Both the position numbers and the translations under genes were made by a program. The notes beneath the pieces are model-generated. The model was given only the letters and a program-made list of their open reading frames with translations, was not told the DNA's origin and made no database searches. 64,000 bases of DNA, taken from Mycobacterium pseudokansasii. GTDB taxonomy: Bacteria; Actinomycetota; Actinomycetes; Mycobacteriales; Mycobacteriaceae. The stretch lies in contig NZ_UPHU01000001.1 of the NCBI RefSeq assembly GCF_900566075.1, forward strand, positions 2,046,001 through 2,110,000. Direction: 5' to 3'. How positions within the stretch are numbered: position 1 is the first letter of the stretch; every line of letters begins with the position of its first letter. Of this stretch, positions 42,568-52,092 are shown in pieces.

Positions 42568-43503
42568 ATGAGTGCTAGCGATCTCAGGCCTGAAGAAGTC
42601 CGCCAACAGGCACGGCGCCATGCCGATCAGGCGCGGGCGATGATGGGGGACAAGCGGGACAAGCAGGACGGTGGTCTCAGCGGCTGGGTAGCCAGACGGG
42701 CCGGGGAATGGGATCTCGACGGCCAGGACGAAACGACTCTGCACCGCCACAAGTTTGTGTGGAACCTGCTTGTCGACTACTGGTTCCGGATGGAGATAGA
42801 CGGTTGGGGGAACATTCCCGAGCCGCCGGTGCTGCTGGTCGGCATTCACTCGGGGGCTCCGTTCGTCTGGGACGCGTGGACTGTGGGTCTGCAATGGTGG
42901 CGAAGGTTCGGACCGGAGCGCCCGTTGCATGGCACCGCTCACGACGCACTGATGGCGATTCCGGGAATCGGGCGATACTTCCGGTCGATGGGGGTCCTTC
43001 CCGCGGCCCCGGACGCCATCGCGACGGCATTGGCCGAGGGGCGTGACGTGGCTTTGTGGCCCGGCGGTGAGGTGGATTCGCTGCGCCCCTGGACCGAGCG
43101 TGACCGGGCCAACCTCGCCGGGCGGAAAGGCTTCGTGAAGATGGCGATTCGTGCCGGGGTGCCGATCGTGCCGATCGCGACGGTCGGCGGCGCCGACGCC
43201 ATGCCGGTGCTGATTCGCGGCGACCGCCTATCCCGGGCCTTACAGCTCGATCGCCTGTTGCGGCTGAAGGTGTTTCCGCTGGCGATCTCACTGCCGTGGG
43301 GTATTGCGCCGGCAGCGCTTCCGCAGCTGCCATTGCCCGCCAAGATCCGTACCCGGTTCATGCCCGCGGTCGACCTGGACCACGACCCTGCCCGCGCCGG
43401 CGATGACGCCTATGTCGACAGCAAGTACCGCGAAGTCGAGGACACCATTCAGCACGGCATGGACGCCCTGACACGCAAGCGCGCCCTGCCGCTGTTCGGC
43501 TGA
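42568..43503 (+). CDS. Lysophospholipid acyltransferase-family protein
   Basis: A 311-residue protein of the PlsC-like glycerolipid acyltransferase superfamily. The catalytic region reads LLVGIHSGAPFVWDAW, with the His and Asp eight residues apart instead of the common HX4D spacing. ALWPGGEVDSLRPW and GVPIVPIATVGGADAM are the later family blocks. The N-terminal 50 residues are charged and helical. It probably acylates a lysophospholipid or related acceptor at the inner membrane; the acceptor is unknown. The start is ATG at 42568; the frame is open upstream through the terminator, which is not coding. Its stop is one base from the convergent GlnR-like gene's stop. Confidence 0.85.
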   Translation: MSASDLRPEEVRQQARRHADQARAMMGDKRDKQDGGLSGWVARRAGEWDLDGQDETTLHRHKFVWNLLVDYWFRMEIDGWGNIPEPPVLLVGIHSGAPFVWDAWTVGLQWWRRFGPERPLHGTAHDALMAIPGIGRYFRSMGVLPAAPDAIATALAEGRDVALWPGGEVDSLRPWTERDRANLAGRKGFVKMAIRAGVPIVPIATVGGADAMPVLIRGDRLSRALQLDRLLRLKVFPLAISLPWGIAPAALPQLPLPAKIRTRFMPAVDLDHDPARAGDDAYVDSKYREVEDTIQHGMDALTRKRALPLFG

Positions 43504-43504
43504 A

Positions 43505-44233
43505 CTACTGCGCGACGGAGTCCCGGGCCGCGGTCGACGCGGGACTTACCTCCGGCTCGCGGACAATCCACCGGGGCTGTGGTGGCGTCGCCGCCCGGTA
43601 GCCCACGCTGCGGACGGTTTCCACCAGCGCGGCGTACTCGGCTCCGAGCTTGGCGCGCAGTCGTCGCACGTGAACGTCAACGGTACGGACCTGCCCGGTG
43701 CAGTCGTATCCCCACACTTCATGCATCAGCCGGGTCCGGGTGAACGCCCGCCCGGCGTGCTGCACAAGAAACGCAAGCAATTTGAATTCGGTGGCGGTCA
43801 GGCCCAGGTCTTTGCCGCCCAGAGACGCCGTATAGCTGTCGGGGTGCAGCAGAAGGTCTCCGAATTCGAGGGTGCCCTGCAGCGCGTTGCGCCGGCGGGT
43901 GATCGCCAGCCGCAACCGTGCCCGCAGCTCGGCCGCGTCGGCCGCCTCCAGCAGCACATCGTCGAAATGCCAGTCGACGTCAACCTCGATGAAATCGGCC
44001 AGCGCGACAACGGCGACCACCGCAAGTACGGGTGCGCCGGCCGTCAGCCGCCGGCATGCCCGGCGAGCCGCAGCCAGGTCGGTGCGCGCATCGATCATCG
44101 CGACGTCAGCGCCGTCGAGCTGCCATGCGTGGTAGTCGTCCAGCGGGGCACGCCGCATCGAGCGCGCGAACGATTCCAATCTCGGCAATGCCGATGGGAA
44201 GTCGGCGTCGTTGCTGATCAGCAGGACTTCCAA
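43505..44233 (-). CDS. GlnR-like OmpR-family transcriptional regulator (Rv2884 homologue)
   Basis: A 242-residue regulator with an atypical receiver domain (about 1-115; LLISNDADFPSALPRLESF and VAMIDARTDLAAARRACRRL) and a C-terminal OmpR-type winged helix (LTATEFKLLAFLVQHAGRAF to VDVHVRRLRAKLG). It strongly resembles actinobacterial GlnR, which lacks a full phosphorylation pocket and controls nitrogen genes, but is a separate paralogue located beside pyrH as Rv2884 is in H37Rv. The start is taken as TTG 44233 with GGGAGG and GGGAG upstream; the frame is open to 44338. Targets unknown. Confidence 0.85.
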   Translation of the reverse strand: MEVLLISNDADFPSALPRLESFARSMRRAPLDDYHAWQLDGADVAMIDARTDLAAARRACRRLTAGAPVLAVVAVVALADFIEVDVDWHFDDVLLEAADAAELRARLRLAITRRRNALQGTLEFGDLLLHPDSYTASLGGKDLGLTATEFKLLAFLVQHAGRAFTRTRLMHEVWGYDCTGQVRTVDVHVRRLRAKLGAEYAALVETVRSVGYRAATPPQPRWIVREPEVSPASTAARDSVAQ

Positions 44234-44623
44234 CAGACGTCTCCCAACCTCCCGCGAGGGTCCCAGCACTTGCTGGCTCACAGCGAAGCCCTGAGTACCC
44301 GCTCGCAGGAGAATTATTCCCAGGTGTGAGCGGGCCACCGGCTCGGCTTGCGGCGCAGTCGATGAACCCGGCCCGTGTCCCGGGCCGGGTCCACCCTTCC
44401 CTCACGCTTCCCTCGAGCTGTGCCGCCCGGCTGGCGGCGCTGCCCGGCCGCGTTAGCCGACTCGTGCCGAGCAGCTTTCAGCTGGGCGCCGAATTCCCCG
44501 CAGCACCGACCGCTCAAACATCGGCATCGAGGTGCCCGCGCCGGCGGGCCGAATCATGGCCGGCTGCAGCGCTGTTAGCACCGACACCGTTTGGGTTTGC
44601 TCGCAGCGGGCAATTAGGCACCA
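44234..44623. other. 390-bp divergent intergenic region with a GC hairpin
   Basis: It lies between the GlnR-like start (minus) and the FAD/Rieske gene (plus). A perfect 9-bp hairpin CCCGGCCCG-TGTCC-CGGGCCGGG is at 44367-44389. Promoters for both genes should be here, but no clear -10/-35 pair or coding potential was seen. Confidence 0.45.
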
Positions 44624-46135
44624 ATGACATCGCTATGGCTGGCCGGCCACAATCGGCTGCGGGAGCAATCCGATCGGCTGAACGGCCAGTTGACGTCGGC
44701 CGACGTGGTGGTCGTCGGCGCCGGTATCACCGGACTGGTCAGCGCGGTGCTGTTGGCCCGGGCCGGCAAGGAGGTGCTGGTGCTGGAAGCCCGCACCGCG
44801 GGCGCGGTGACCACCGGCAACACCACCGGAAAGCTCAGCCTGCTGCAGGGAACTACGCTGTCGAAGATCGTCGCTCGCCACGGCGACGGGCTCGCCGCCG
44901 ACTACGTGCGGGGCAATCGGGAGGGTCAGGAGTGGCTGTTGAGGCACTGTGCCGTCAACCAGCTGCCGCTACAGCGCGAAGACGACTACACCTACGCCCA
45001 AAACCCCGGTGAAGTTACGTCGGCGCGCGCCGTGCTGGCCGCCTGTCACCGGGCAGGAGTCGACGCGCAGTGGGCCGATGAGGCCGATGCGCCGTTTCCG
45101 TACCACGGTGGAGTGCGGCTGGCCGATCAAGCCCAGATCGACCCTATGCCGTTGCTGGACAGCTTCATCCGGGAGCTGACCGACCGTGGCGGTCTTCTTG
45201 TGGAAGGCGCCCGGGTGCGGAAGTTGTCGCATCATCGGGGCCGTGTCCGGATGGCGGTGCGTACCGCTGACGGCGACGGCGATGTCGTTGCGGGACACTG
45301 CATCCTGGCCACCGGCATGCCCGTCTTCGACCGCGGCGGATTCTTCGCCCGGCTCAAACCCAACAGGTCCTATTGCACGGCTTTCGACGTCCCGGGCCCC
45401 ATCACCCGGTCGATGTTCATCTCTGCGGGCTCGCCGACCAGGTCCGTGCGCTATGCGCCGTTCGGCGAGGGTGAGCGGCTCATCGTGGCCGGAGCCAGCC
45501 ATGTCGTAGGGCGGAAGAGTCCGACAGCCGAACTCGACGAGCTGACGTCATGGGCACGACGCCACTACCCGGGCGCGGTGGCGACTCATCGCTGGTCGGC
45601 TCAGGACTACACGCCCGTCGACCAACTTCTCTATGTCGGCCCCATCCTGCCCGGTGATGAAAAGGTGCTCGTCGCCTCCGGCTTCAACAAGTGGGGACTG
45701 ACCAACGGAGTGGCCGCGGCGTTGCTACTCAGCGCGCGCATTCTCGGCGAACGGATGGACTGGGCGCGTGCGTTCGCGGCGTGGAGTCCGCATGAATTGA
45801 GCGGGGTCACCACGGCTCTCACCGCCAACCTCGAGGTCGCCTATCACCTGGCCAAAGGCTGGCTGGCGCCGGCCCTCCGGCGATCCGATGGCATCGACGG
45901 CAATGGTGACGGCAACGGTGGTGTGGTCACCGGGCCACCGTGGCACCTGCAGGCGAGGTGTTCGGTGGACGGCGTCGAGCATCAGGTTTCGCCGGTCTGC
46001 CCACACCTCGGCGGGATCGTGAACTGGAACGAGGCCACTCAAGCCTGGGAATGCCCGTTGCACGGGTCGCGGTTTGCGCCGGACGGCGCGCTGCTGGAAG
46101 GACCCGCCACCCGGGACCTGAACGCCTCGTCTTAG
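44624..46135 (+). CDS. FAD-dependent oxidoreductase fused to a Rieske 2Fe-2S domain
   Basis: A 503-residue protein. An N-terminal DadA/GMC-like FAD domain has the dinucleotide-binding motif [19 protein letters not shown] (about 27-45) and acidic end VLVLEAR. A second FAD segment ([19 protein letters not shown]) lies near 350-370. The C-terminal 75 residues form a Rieske domain with CPHLGG and CPLHGSRF, both 2Fe-2S ligand pairs present. The two domains are joined by a Gly/Asn/Asp-rich linker. Such proteins are common in soil bacteria but the substrate is unknown. The start is ATG 44624. The stop lies in an 11-bp tandem duplication. Confidence 0.87.
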   Translation: MTSLWLAGHNRLREQSDRLNGQLTSADVVVVGAGITGLVSAVLLARAGKEVLVLEARTAGAVTTGNTTGKLSLLQGTTLSKIVARHGDGLAADYVRGNREGQEWLLRHCAVNQLPLQREDDYTYAQNPGEVTSARAVLAACHRAGVDAQWADEADAPFPYHGGVRLADQAQIDPMPLLDSFIRELTDRGGLLVEGARVRKLSHHRGRVRMAVRTADGDGDVVAGHCILATGMPVFDRGGFFARLKPNRSYCTAFDVPGPITRSMFISAGSPTRSVRYAPFGEGERLIVAGASHVVGRKSPTAELDELTSWARRHYPGAVATHRWSAQDYTPVDQLLYVGPILPGDEKVLVASGFNKWGLTNGVAAALLLSARILGERMDWARAFAAWSPHELSGVTTALTANLEVAYHLAKGWLAPALRRSDGIDGNGDGNGGVVTGPPWHLQARCSVDGVEHQVSPVCPHLGGIVNWNEATQAWECPLHGSRFAPDGALLEGPATRDLNASS

Positions 46136-46145
46136 CCTCGTCTTA
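46124..46145 (+). repeat. 11-bp perfect tandem duplication over a stop codon
   Basis: GCCTCGTCTTA occurs at 46124-46134 and 46135-46145. The stop TAG of the FAD/Rieske gene (46133-46135) spans the junction. A further TCTTAGGCC follows at about 46162. Confidence 0.85.
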
Positions 46146-46334
46146 GGCCGGTCTCCGGCGGGTCTTAGGCCGATTCTGGGACGCGCGCCGGCCACCGTGG
46201 TTCGAGTTCCTTCGTCGGCGGTCGTCCACCGGCGAGGTGAACCACCCCGGCTATCCCACGGCACCGCGATGAGGCAGGATGTCAGATGCCGTCCCGCGTG
46301 GTCGCCGGGATGGCACTGTCATGCGAGGAGTCTT

Positions 46335-47141
46335 ATGGCGGAGTCCCCGGAAACTGACGTCGCCGGCTCGACGGCTCCCCGGCCGGAGGCGACAACCACC
46401 AACGGCATACCGGCTTCGGCAGTTCCGCACCCACCGTCGAGGTATAAGCGGGTGTTGCTCAAGCTCGGCGGCGAAATGTTCGGCGGCGGCCAAGTGGGAC
46501 TCGATCCCGACGTGGTGGCGCAAGTCGCCCGGCAGATCGCCGAGGTGGTGCGCGGTGGGGTGCAAGTCGCCGTCGTGATCGGTGGCGGCAACTTCTTCCG
46601 TGGCGCGCAGTTGCAACAGCGCGGTATGGAACGCACCCGTTCGGACTACATGGGCATGCTCGGTACCGTCATGAACAGCCTTGCGCTGCAAGACTTTCTG
46701 GAGAAGGAAGGCATTGTCACCCGAGTCCAGACGGCGATCACAATGGGCCAGGTGGCCGAGCCCTATCTGCCGTTGCGGGCGGTGCGTCACTTGGAGAAGG
46801 GGCGGGTGGTGATCTTCGGCGCCGGCATGGGGCTGCCCTACTTCTCCACCGACACCACGGCAGCGCAGCGGGCGCTGGAGATCGGCGCGGACGTGGTCTT
46901 GATGGCTAAGGCGGTCGACGGTGTTTTCGCCGAGGATCCACGCGAGAATCCCGCGGCCGAACTACTGACCGTGATCAGTCACCGGGAGGTGATCGACCGG
47001 GGGTTGCGAGTTGCCGATACCACCGCATTCAGCTTGTGTATGGACAATGGCATGCCGATTCTGGTGTTCAACTTGCTGGTCGATGGGAATATTGCCCGTG
47101 CGGTCGCTGGTGAGAAGATCGGAACGCTGGTCACCACCTAA
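46335..47141 (+). CDS. pyrH: UMP kinase
   Basis: Phosphorylates UMP to UDP with ATP, feeding pyrimidine nucleotide synthesis. The 268-residue protein of the amino-acid-kinase fold shows [14 protein letters not shown], the [11 protein letters not shown] loop, the [15 protein letters not shown] helix and a [14 protein letters not shown] segment. An N-terminal extension of about 37 residues precedes the core, as in mycobacteria. The start is ATG 46335 with GAGGAG upstream; the frame is open further up without homology. It leads the pyrH-frr-cdsA-rlmN block. Its stop is inside an 18-bp tandem duplication. Confidence 0.96.
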   Translation: MAESPETDVAGSTAPRPEATTTNGIPASAVPHPPSRYKRVLLKLGGEMFGGGQVGLDPDVVAQVARQIAEVVRGGVQVAVVIGGGNFFRGAQLQQRGMERTRSDYMGMLGTVMNSLALQDFLEKEGIVTRVQTAITMGQVAEPYLPLRAVRHLEKGRVVIFGAGMGLPYFSTDTTAAQRALEIGADVVLMAKAVDGVFAEDPRENPAAELLTVISHREVIDRGLRVADTTAFSLCMDNGMPILVFNLLVDGNIARAVAGEKIGTLVTT

Positions 47142-47158
47142 ACGCTGGTCACCACCTA
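47123..47158 (+). repeat. 18-bp perfect tandem duplication over the pyrH stop
   Basis: AACGCTGGTCACCACCTA occurs at 47123-47140 and 47141-47158. The pyrH stop TAA (47139-47141) uses the junction. The second copy would repeat the last five codons and stop, so copy number does not change the protein. It fills the space between pyrH and the frr ribosome-binding site. Confidence 0.95.
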
Positions 47159-47171
47159 AGGGGAAGACGCG

Positions 47172-47729
47172 ATGATCGATGATGCTCTCTTCGATGCCGA
47201 AGAGAAAATGGAGAAGGCCGTATCGGTGGCCCGTGACGACCTGTCAACCATTCGGACCGGGCGCGCCAACCCGGGTATGTTCTCCCGGATCGTCATCGAC
47301 TATTACGGCACCAACACCCCGATCACCCAGCTGGCCAGTATCAACGTTCCCGAGGCACGGCTGGTCGTCATCAAGCCGTATGAAGCCAACCAGCTGCACG
47401 CCATCGAGACCGCGATTCGCAACTCCGACCTCGGAGTCAACCCCACCAACGACGGCACCCTGATCCGCGTGGCGATCCCGCAGCTCACCGAGGAGCGCCG
47501 GCGGGAGCTGGTCAAGCAGGCCAAGCACAAAGGCGAGGAAGCCCGGGTCTCGGTACGCAACATTCGTCGCAAGGCGATGGAAGAACTGCACCGCATCCGC
47601 AAGGACGGCGAGGCCGGCGAGGACGAGGTCGGCCGCGCGGAAAAGGACCTCGACAAGACCACCCACCACTACGTCGCCCAGATCGATGAACTGGTGAAAC
47701 ACAAAGAAGGCGAGCTGCTGGAGGTCTAG
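47172..47729 (+). CDS. frr: Ribosome recycling factor
   Basis: With EF-G, splits post-termination ribosomes. The 185-residue protein begins [20 protein letters not shown] and has the classical RRF pattern: [21 protein letters not shown], the central domain, then the helix [21 protein letters not shown] and a C-terminal helical half. The ribosome site AGGGGAAG precedes ATG 47172. Full length and intact. It follows pyrH directly, as in most bacteria. Confidence 0.97.
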   Translation: MIDDALFDAEEKMEKAVSVARDDLSTIRTGRANPGMFSRIVIDYYGTNTPITQLASINVPEARLVVIKPYEANQLHAIETAIRNSDLGVNPTNDGTLIRVAIPQLTEERRRELVKQAKHKGEEARVSVRNIRRKAMEELHRIRKDGEAGEDEVGRAEKDLDKTTHHYVAQIDELVKHKEGELLEV

Positions 47730-47760
47730 GACCGCTCAGCAGCCAATTTCGTACAGATCC

Positions 47761-48663
47761 GTGGCAACCACCGATGCCAGCACCGGCACCCCGGCCGACG
47801 ATCCGCCGCACGGGCCGAAGAAGACCTCCCGGGCCGGACGCGACCTGCCCGCGGCCATCGCGGTGGGCTCGGGTATCGGCGCGGTCCTCGTGGCGACGCT
47901 GCTGCTCGCTCCGCGTGGCTGGGTCGCAATCTGCGCGCTGGCCATGGCCGTCGCCAGCCATGAGGTGGTGCGGCGACTACGTGGAGCCGGGTATCTGATC
48001 CCGGTGATCCCGTTGCTGCTCGGCGGGCAGGTGACAGTCTGGCTGAGCTGGCCCTACGGCGCTCGAGGCGTGCTGGCGGGCTTCGGCGCCACGGTTGTGG
48101 TCTGCATGATTTGGCGGCTGTTCATGCAGGACAAGCGGTCGTACGGCGAGGCCGGCGCCGACCGGGCCGAGTCGGGGAATTACTTGCGCGACACCTCGGC
48201 CACCGTTTTCCTGGCCGCTTGGGTCGTGCTGTTCGGTTCCTTTGCCGCGCTGCTGGTCTACCACGGCGCCGGGTGGGTGTTCTGCATGATGATCGCGGTC
48301 ATCGCGTCCGACGTCGGTGGTTATGCGGTCGGGGTGCTGTTCGGCAAGCATCCGATGGTTCCGGCGATCAGCCCGAAGAAGTCCTGGGAGGGATTCGCCG
48401 GTTCGATGGTCTGCGGTATCACCGCGACAACCATCACCGCGACCTATCTGGCCGGCAAGACACCGTGGGTGGGGGCGCTGCTGGGCGTACTTTTCGTGCT
48501 CACCACTACCCTGGGCGACCTGGTCGAGTCGCAGGTGAAGCGCGACCTCGGGATCAAGGACATGGGGCGGCTGCTGCCCGGCCATGGCGGTCTGATGGAC
48601 CGGCTCGACGGTGTCCTGCCGTCCGCGGTGGCGGCTTGGATAGTGCTGACGCTGCTGCCCTAA
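47761..48663 (+). CDS. cdsA: Phosphatidate cytidylyltransferase (CDP-DAG synthase)
   Basis: Makes CDP-diacylglycerol from phosphatidic acid and CTP, the branch point to all mycobacterial phospholipids. The 300-residue protein has about eight membrane helices and the family signature near the C-terminus: ESQVKRDLGIKDMGRLLPGHGG followed by MDRLDG, all charged positions present. A short hydrophilic N-terminus precedes the first helix. The start is GTG 47761. It lies 31 bp after frr in the same direction. Confidence 0.95.
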   Translation: MATTDASTGTPADDPPHGPKKTSRAGRDLPAAIAVGSGIGAVLVATLLLAPRGWVAICALAMAVASHEVVRRLRGAGYLIPVIPLLLGGQVTVWLSWPYGARGVLAGFGATVVVCMIWRLFMQDKRSYGEAGADRAESGNYLRDTSATVFLAAWVVLFGSFAALLVYHGAGWVFCMMIAVIASDVGGYAVGVLFGKHPMVPAISPKKSWEGFAGSMVCGITATTITATYLAGKTPWVGALLGVLFVLTTTLGDLVESQVKRDLGIKDMGRLLPGHGGLMDRLDGVLPSAVAAWIVLTLLP

Positions 48664-48703
48664 CCTGCCCTAGCCTGCCCGGCAGGTCAATACTGGACAC
48701 ATC

Positions 48704-49798
48704 ATGGTCGGTGAGCTGATGTTCGAGGCGCCGCGCCGCGGCATGCCACCGCGGCACCTCGCCGATCTCGACGCGGCCGGCCGCGAGTCCGCTGTCGCCG
48801 AACTGGGCCTGCCGGCGTTTCGGGCCAAGCAGCTCGCGCACCATTACTTCGGCCGCCTGATCGCCGACCCGCGCCAGATGACCGACCTGCCTGCGGCCGT
48901 TCGCGACGTGATCGCCGCGGCGATGTTCCCGACTCTGCTGACGGCGGTGCGCGACGTCGCCTGCGACGCCGGCCAGACTCGAAAGACGTTGTGGCGGGCC
49001 GTCGACGGGGCCACCGTCGAGTCGGTGCTGATGCGTTATCCGCAACGCAATACCGTGTGCATCTCGTCGCAGGCCGGTTGCGGCATGGCCTGTCCGTTCT
49101 GTGCCACCGGCCAGGGCGGTCTGACCCGCAATCTGTCGACGGCAGAGATCGTCGAACAGGTGCGGGCCGCCGCCGCGGCCATGCGGGACGACTTCGGTGA
49201 TCGGCTGTCCAACGTGGTCTTCATGGGCATGGGAGAGCCGCTGGCCAACTATTCGCGGGTGCTGGCCGCCGTGCGGCGCATCACCGAGCCGCCGCCGCGC
49301 GGTTTCGGCATCTCGGCCCGCTCGGTGACGGTGTCGACGGTGGGTCTGGCCCCGGCGATCCGCAAGCTCGCCGACGAACGGCTCGGCGTGACGCTGGCGC
49401 TGTCGTTGCATGCGCCCGATGACGAGCTGCGGGACACGCTGGTCCCGGTGAACAACCGCTGGAAAGTCGACGAGGCCCTTGGTGCCGCCCGCTACTACGC
49501 CGAGGTCACCGGCCGTCGGGTGTCCGTGGAATACGCATTGATTCGTGACGTCAACGACCAACGGTGGCGGGCCGACCTGCTGGGCCGGCGGCTGCATCGC
49601 GCGCTGGGGCCGCTGGTCCATGTCAACCTCATCCCGCTGAACCCGACACCGGGTAGTGACTGGGATGCCAGCCCCAAGCCGGTGGAGCGTGATTTCGTCA
49701 AGCATGTTCGTGCGCAAGGGGTTTCGTGTACTGTCCGCGACACTCGCGGCCGGGAGATCAGCGCCGCCTGCGGACAGCTGGCCGCCGGAGGCGGGTAG
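48704..49798 (+). CDS. rlmN: Dual-specificity 23S rRNA/tRNA adenine C2-methyltransferase RlmN
   Basis: Radical-SAM methyltransferase that methylates A2503 of 23S rRNA and A37 of some tRNAs. The 364-residue protein has the CxxxCxxC cluster-binding motif as CGMACPFC (near residue 126), [10 protein letters not shown], the [10 protein letters not shown] segment and a late conserved Cys in [10 protein letters not shown], as needed for the Cys-based mechanism. It starts ATG 48704. A decamer similar to CCTAACCTGC/CCTAGCCTGC is repeated just upstream (48659-48678). Confidence 0.95.
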   Translation: MVGELMFEAPRRGMPPRHLADLDAAGRESAVAELGLPAFRAKQLAHHYFGRLIADPRQMTDLPAAVRDVIAAAMFPTLLTAVRDVACDAGQTRKTLWRAVDGATVESVLMRYPQRNTVCISSQAGCGMACPFCATGQGGLTRNLSTAEIVEQVRAAAAAMRDDFGDRLSNVVFMGMGEPLANYSRVLAAVRRITEPPPRGFGISARSVTVSTVGLAPAIRKLADERLGVTLALSLHAPDDELRDTLVPVNNRWKVDEALGAARYYAEVTGRRVSVEYALIRDVNDQRWRADLLGRRLHRALGPLVHVNLIPLNPTPGSDWDASPKPVERDFVKHVRAQGVSCTVRDTRGREISAACGQLAAGGG

Positions 49799-49868
49799 CT
49801 GGAGCGGGATGAACCGCGGCACGGGGTATTACGTGATCAGGGCAAAAAGTCTGCAGGAGGGGTTTGCC

Positions 49869-50390
49869 ATGATTGTTCGCCTACCGTCCCCGGCCAAAGC
49901 TTTCGTCGCGGGCGTTGCCGCCGTGACAAGTGCGGTTGTCCTGTTGTTCGGCGTCGCCGGTGCGCCGCGGGCGATGGCTGCCGATGATCGCCTGAATTTC
50001 ACCGCAACCACTCTCAACGGCGCTCCGTTCAACGGGGCCGGCCTGCAGGGCAAGCCGGCCGTGTTGTGGTTCTGGACGCCCTGGTGCCCGTTCTGCAACG
50101 CCGAGGCGCCCAGTGTCAGTCACGTAGCGGCCACCAATCCAAACGTCACGTTCGTCGGCATTGCAGCGCACTCCGACGTCGGCGCGATGCAGGGCTTCGT
50201 CGCCAAGTACGGCCTGAACTTCACCAACCTCAATGACGCCGACGGTTCGATCTGGGCTCGCTACAACGTTCCCTGGCAGCCGGCGTGGGTGTTCTACCGC
50301 GCGGATGGCTCGTCGACCTTTGTCAACAACCCGACGTCGGCTATGTCCGAGCAAGACCTCGCCGGACGGGTGGCCGCGCTGGCTTCCTGA
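49869..50390 (+). CDS. mpt53: Secreted thioredoxin-like disulfide oxidase (MPT53-like)
   Basis: A 173-residue exported protein with a Sec signal peptide (likely cut after RAMAAD, about residue 38) and a thioredoxin-like fold. The active site is WCPFC with Cys73 and Cys76. MPT53/DsbE of M. tuberculosis oxidises exported proteins and is a major secreted antigen; the length equals what I recall for Rv2878c. The start is ATG 49869 with CAGGAGG upstream. It is followed by a CcdA-like membrane protein that could maintain its redox state. Confidence 0.95.
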   Translation: MIVRLPSPAKAFVAGVAAVTSAVVLLFGVAGAPRAMAADDRLNFTATTLNGAPFNGAGLQGKPAVLWFWTPWCPFCNAEAPSVSHVAATNPNVTFVGIAAHSDVGAMQGFVAKYGLNFTNLNDADGSIWARYNVPWQPAWVFYRADGSSTFVNNPTSAMSEQDLAGRVAALAS

Positions 50391-50394
50391 CCTC

Positions 50395-51372
50395 ATGGAC
50401 GACCTTGTGGACCAGGGTTTCGTCGGTCTGGCCTTCGCCGCTGGGCTGGTGGCCGCGCTGAACCCGTGTGGGTTTGCCATGTTGCCCGCCTACCTGCTCT
50501 TGGTGGTGCGCGGGCTGCATCCCGCAGAACGTGGGGGATTGCCGGCGCTGCTACGAGCGCTGGCGGCCACCGTGGGAATGGCGCTCGGCTTCACAACGGT
50601 GTTCGGGTTGTTCGGTGCCCTGACCATCTCGGCGGCCACGACGGTGCAGCGCTACCTGCCCTATGCGACGGTTCTGATCGGGATTGTCCTTGTCGCCCTG
50701 GGGGTTTGGCTGCTGGCGGGTCGCGAGTTGACGGCGTTGACGCCCCGGCGGTTCGGCTCGCGATGGGCACCGACGGCCCGGCTGGGATCCACATACGGCT
50801 ACGGCGTCAGCTATGCGACGGCCTCGCTGTCGTGCACCATCGGCCCGTTCCTGGCGGTCACCGGGGCTGGGTTTCGGGGTGGTTCGATCGCGGGCAGCAT
50901 CGCAATCTACCTGGCTTACATTGCCGGTCTCACCCTGGTCGTCGGCGTGCTTGCGGTGGGTGTAGCGGCCGCGAGTTCGGCGCTGGCCGACCGCATCCGG
51001 CGGGTCCTGCCGTTGGTCAACCGGATCAGCGGCGCGCTGTTGGTACTGACCGGACTGTACGTGGGTTACTACGGTCTCTATGAGCTGCGCCTGTTCGCGG
51101 GCGCCGGGGTGAACCCCCGGGACAGGGTGATTGCCGCCGCCGGCCGGCTCCAAGGGGTCCTCGCCGGCTGGGTGCACGAACATGGCGCCTGGCCGTGGGT
51201 TGCGGCGTTGGCCATGTTGACGCTCGGCGGGCTTGCCGGGGCCTGGTATCGCCGGGCGCGGGCGTTCTACCTGAGCCAGCCGCGCCGGCGGCCCCACAGG
51301 TCGCGCACCATCACCACGAGCACCAGTGCGGCAAACCCGATCAGGAACCAGTCCTCGACATGGCCGACGTGA
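50395..51372 (+). CDS. CcdA-like thiol-disulfide transporter (Rv2877c homologue)
   Basis: A 325-residue membrane protein of the CcdA/DsbD family with six to seven helices. The paired cysteines are in ALNPCGFAML and ASLSCTIGPFL, each followed by Gly/Pro as in CcdA. It transfers electrons across the membrane to extracytoplasmic thioredoxin-like proteins; mpt53 ends four bases upstream, a likely partner. The last 30 residues (after FYLSQ, RRRPHRSRT and an Asn/Ser-rich tail) are read from the strand opposite the DUF2631 gene, 106 bp of overlap, and look like a run-through of the usual stop; I recall about 287 residues in H37Rv. Confidence 0.88.
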   Translation: MDDLVDQGFVGLAFAAGLVAALNPCGFAMLPAYLLLVVRGLHPAERGGLPALLRALAATVGMALGFTTVFGLFGALTISAATTVQRYLPYATVLIGIVLVALGVWLLAGRELTALTPRRFGSRWAPTARLGSTYGYGVSYATASLSCTIGPFLAVTGAGFRGGSIAGSIAIYLAYIAGLTLVVGVLAVGVAAASSALADRIRRVLPLVNRISGALLVLTGLYVGYYGLYELRLFAGAGVNPRDRVIAAAGRLQGVLAGWVHEHGAWPWVAALAMLTLGGLAGAWYRRARAFYLSQPRRRPHRSRTITTSTSAANPIRNQSSTWPT

Positions 51373-51521
51373 TTGCCGCGCAGCATCGCCAGCAGGAATA
51401 CGAATATGCCCAGCCCGACGATATGCCAGGTGCGGTGGTTGATCCTGCTCCAGCCCCACTTCGCGGACGGCACCTCGGCCGGGTCAACGCCGGTGTACTG
51501 CTCCACCTCGGTACTTACCAC
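51267..51521 (-). CDS. DUF2631 small membrane protein (Rv2876 homologue)
   Basis: An 84-residue protein with one or two membrane helices (TWHIVGLGIFVFLLAML and EDWFLIGFAALVLVVMV) preceded by a hydrophilic N-terminus (STEVEQYTGVDPAEVPSAKWGW). It matches the DUF2631 family found beside ccdA-like genes in mycobacteria. The start is GTG 51521 with GGAG upstream; the frame is open to 51587. In H37Rv the mpt70-dipZ-mpt83 genes follow; here a vapBC pair follows instead. Function unknown. Confidence 0.82.
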   Translation of the reverse strand: MVSTEVEQYTGVDPAEVPSAKWGWSRINHRTWHIVGLGIFVFLLAMLRGNHVGHVEDWFLIGFAALVLVVMVRDLWGRRRGWLR

Positions 51522-51660
51522 GGCGACTCCTCCGGTTCGGGTTTGGCTTCTGGCATCGGATCGGCGGTTTCCGACATTTTGACACACGCCGGATCAGCCA
51601 GGAGTCACCTGCCGAGTGACCAACCGCGGCCACGTGCACGTCGTCGCTCACAGATGTCGC

Positions 51661-52092
51661 TCACATATCCAGCGGATGACGCCACCGCAGCCGGCGAAAG
51701 CGGGCGAAGCCGCGGTCGGCGCTCACCCAGGTCGCGTTGTTCTCCAGGGCGTAGGCGGCCAGATACGCGTCGGCGATGTCGTTGCCACTCGCATCGATAT
51801 CGGCGGCGAGCTGCCGGAATAGCATCCAGTGCCGCTCGCCGGGGCCAAGCCGCACCGCGGCGGGTGCCGCGAGCAGGGCATCGACCGCCTGCCATGCGTC
51901 GGGCCGCCTGATCGGTTCGACGAAGATGCGGCGGTTGGTCACCACCCGGACGAAGCCGGCGAGCACGCTGTCCGGCAGACCGAGCGGCTCGTCGTCGTTG
52001 GCCAGCCGCTCGAGCACATCCCGGTAGTTCGGGTGTTCACGCAGGTCGGCTCGATGGGCATAGACGAGAACGTTGACGTCAACGCAAAGCAT
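51661..52092 (-). CDS. vapC: VapC-type PIN-domain toxin
   Basis: A 143-residue PIN-domain ribonuclease toxin that would cleave tRNA or rRNA when freed from its antitoxin. The first acidic site is in MLCVDVNVLVYAH, and later acids are in DIADAYLAAYAL and VSADRGFARF; the second motif reads SVLAGFVRVVTNRRIF, in which the usual Glu is not obvious. The start ATG 52092 lies inside the end of the antitoxin gene (14-bp overlap), a normal vapBC arrangement. It is probably the vapBC43 locus of H37Rv. Confidence 0.88.
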   Translation of the reverse strand: MLCVDVNVLVYAHRADLREHPNYRDVLERLANDDEPLGLPDSVLAGFVRVVTNRRIFVEPIRRPDAWQAVDALLAAPAAVRLGPGERHWMLFRQLAADIDASGNDIADAYLAAYALENNATWVSADRGFARFRRLRWRHPLDM

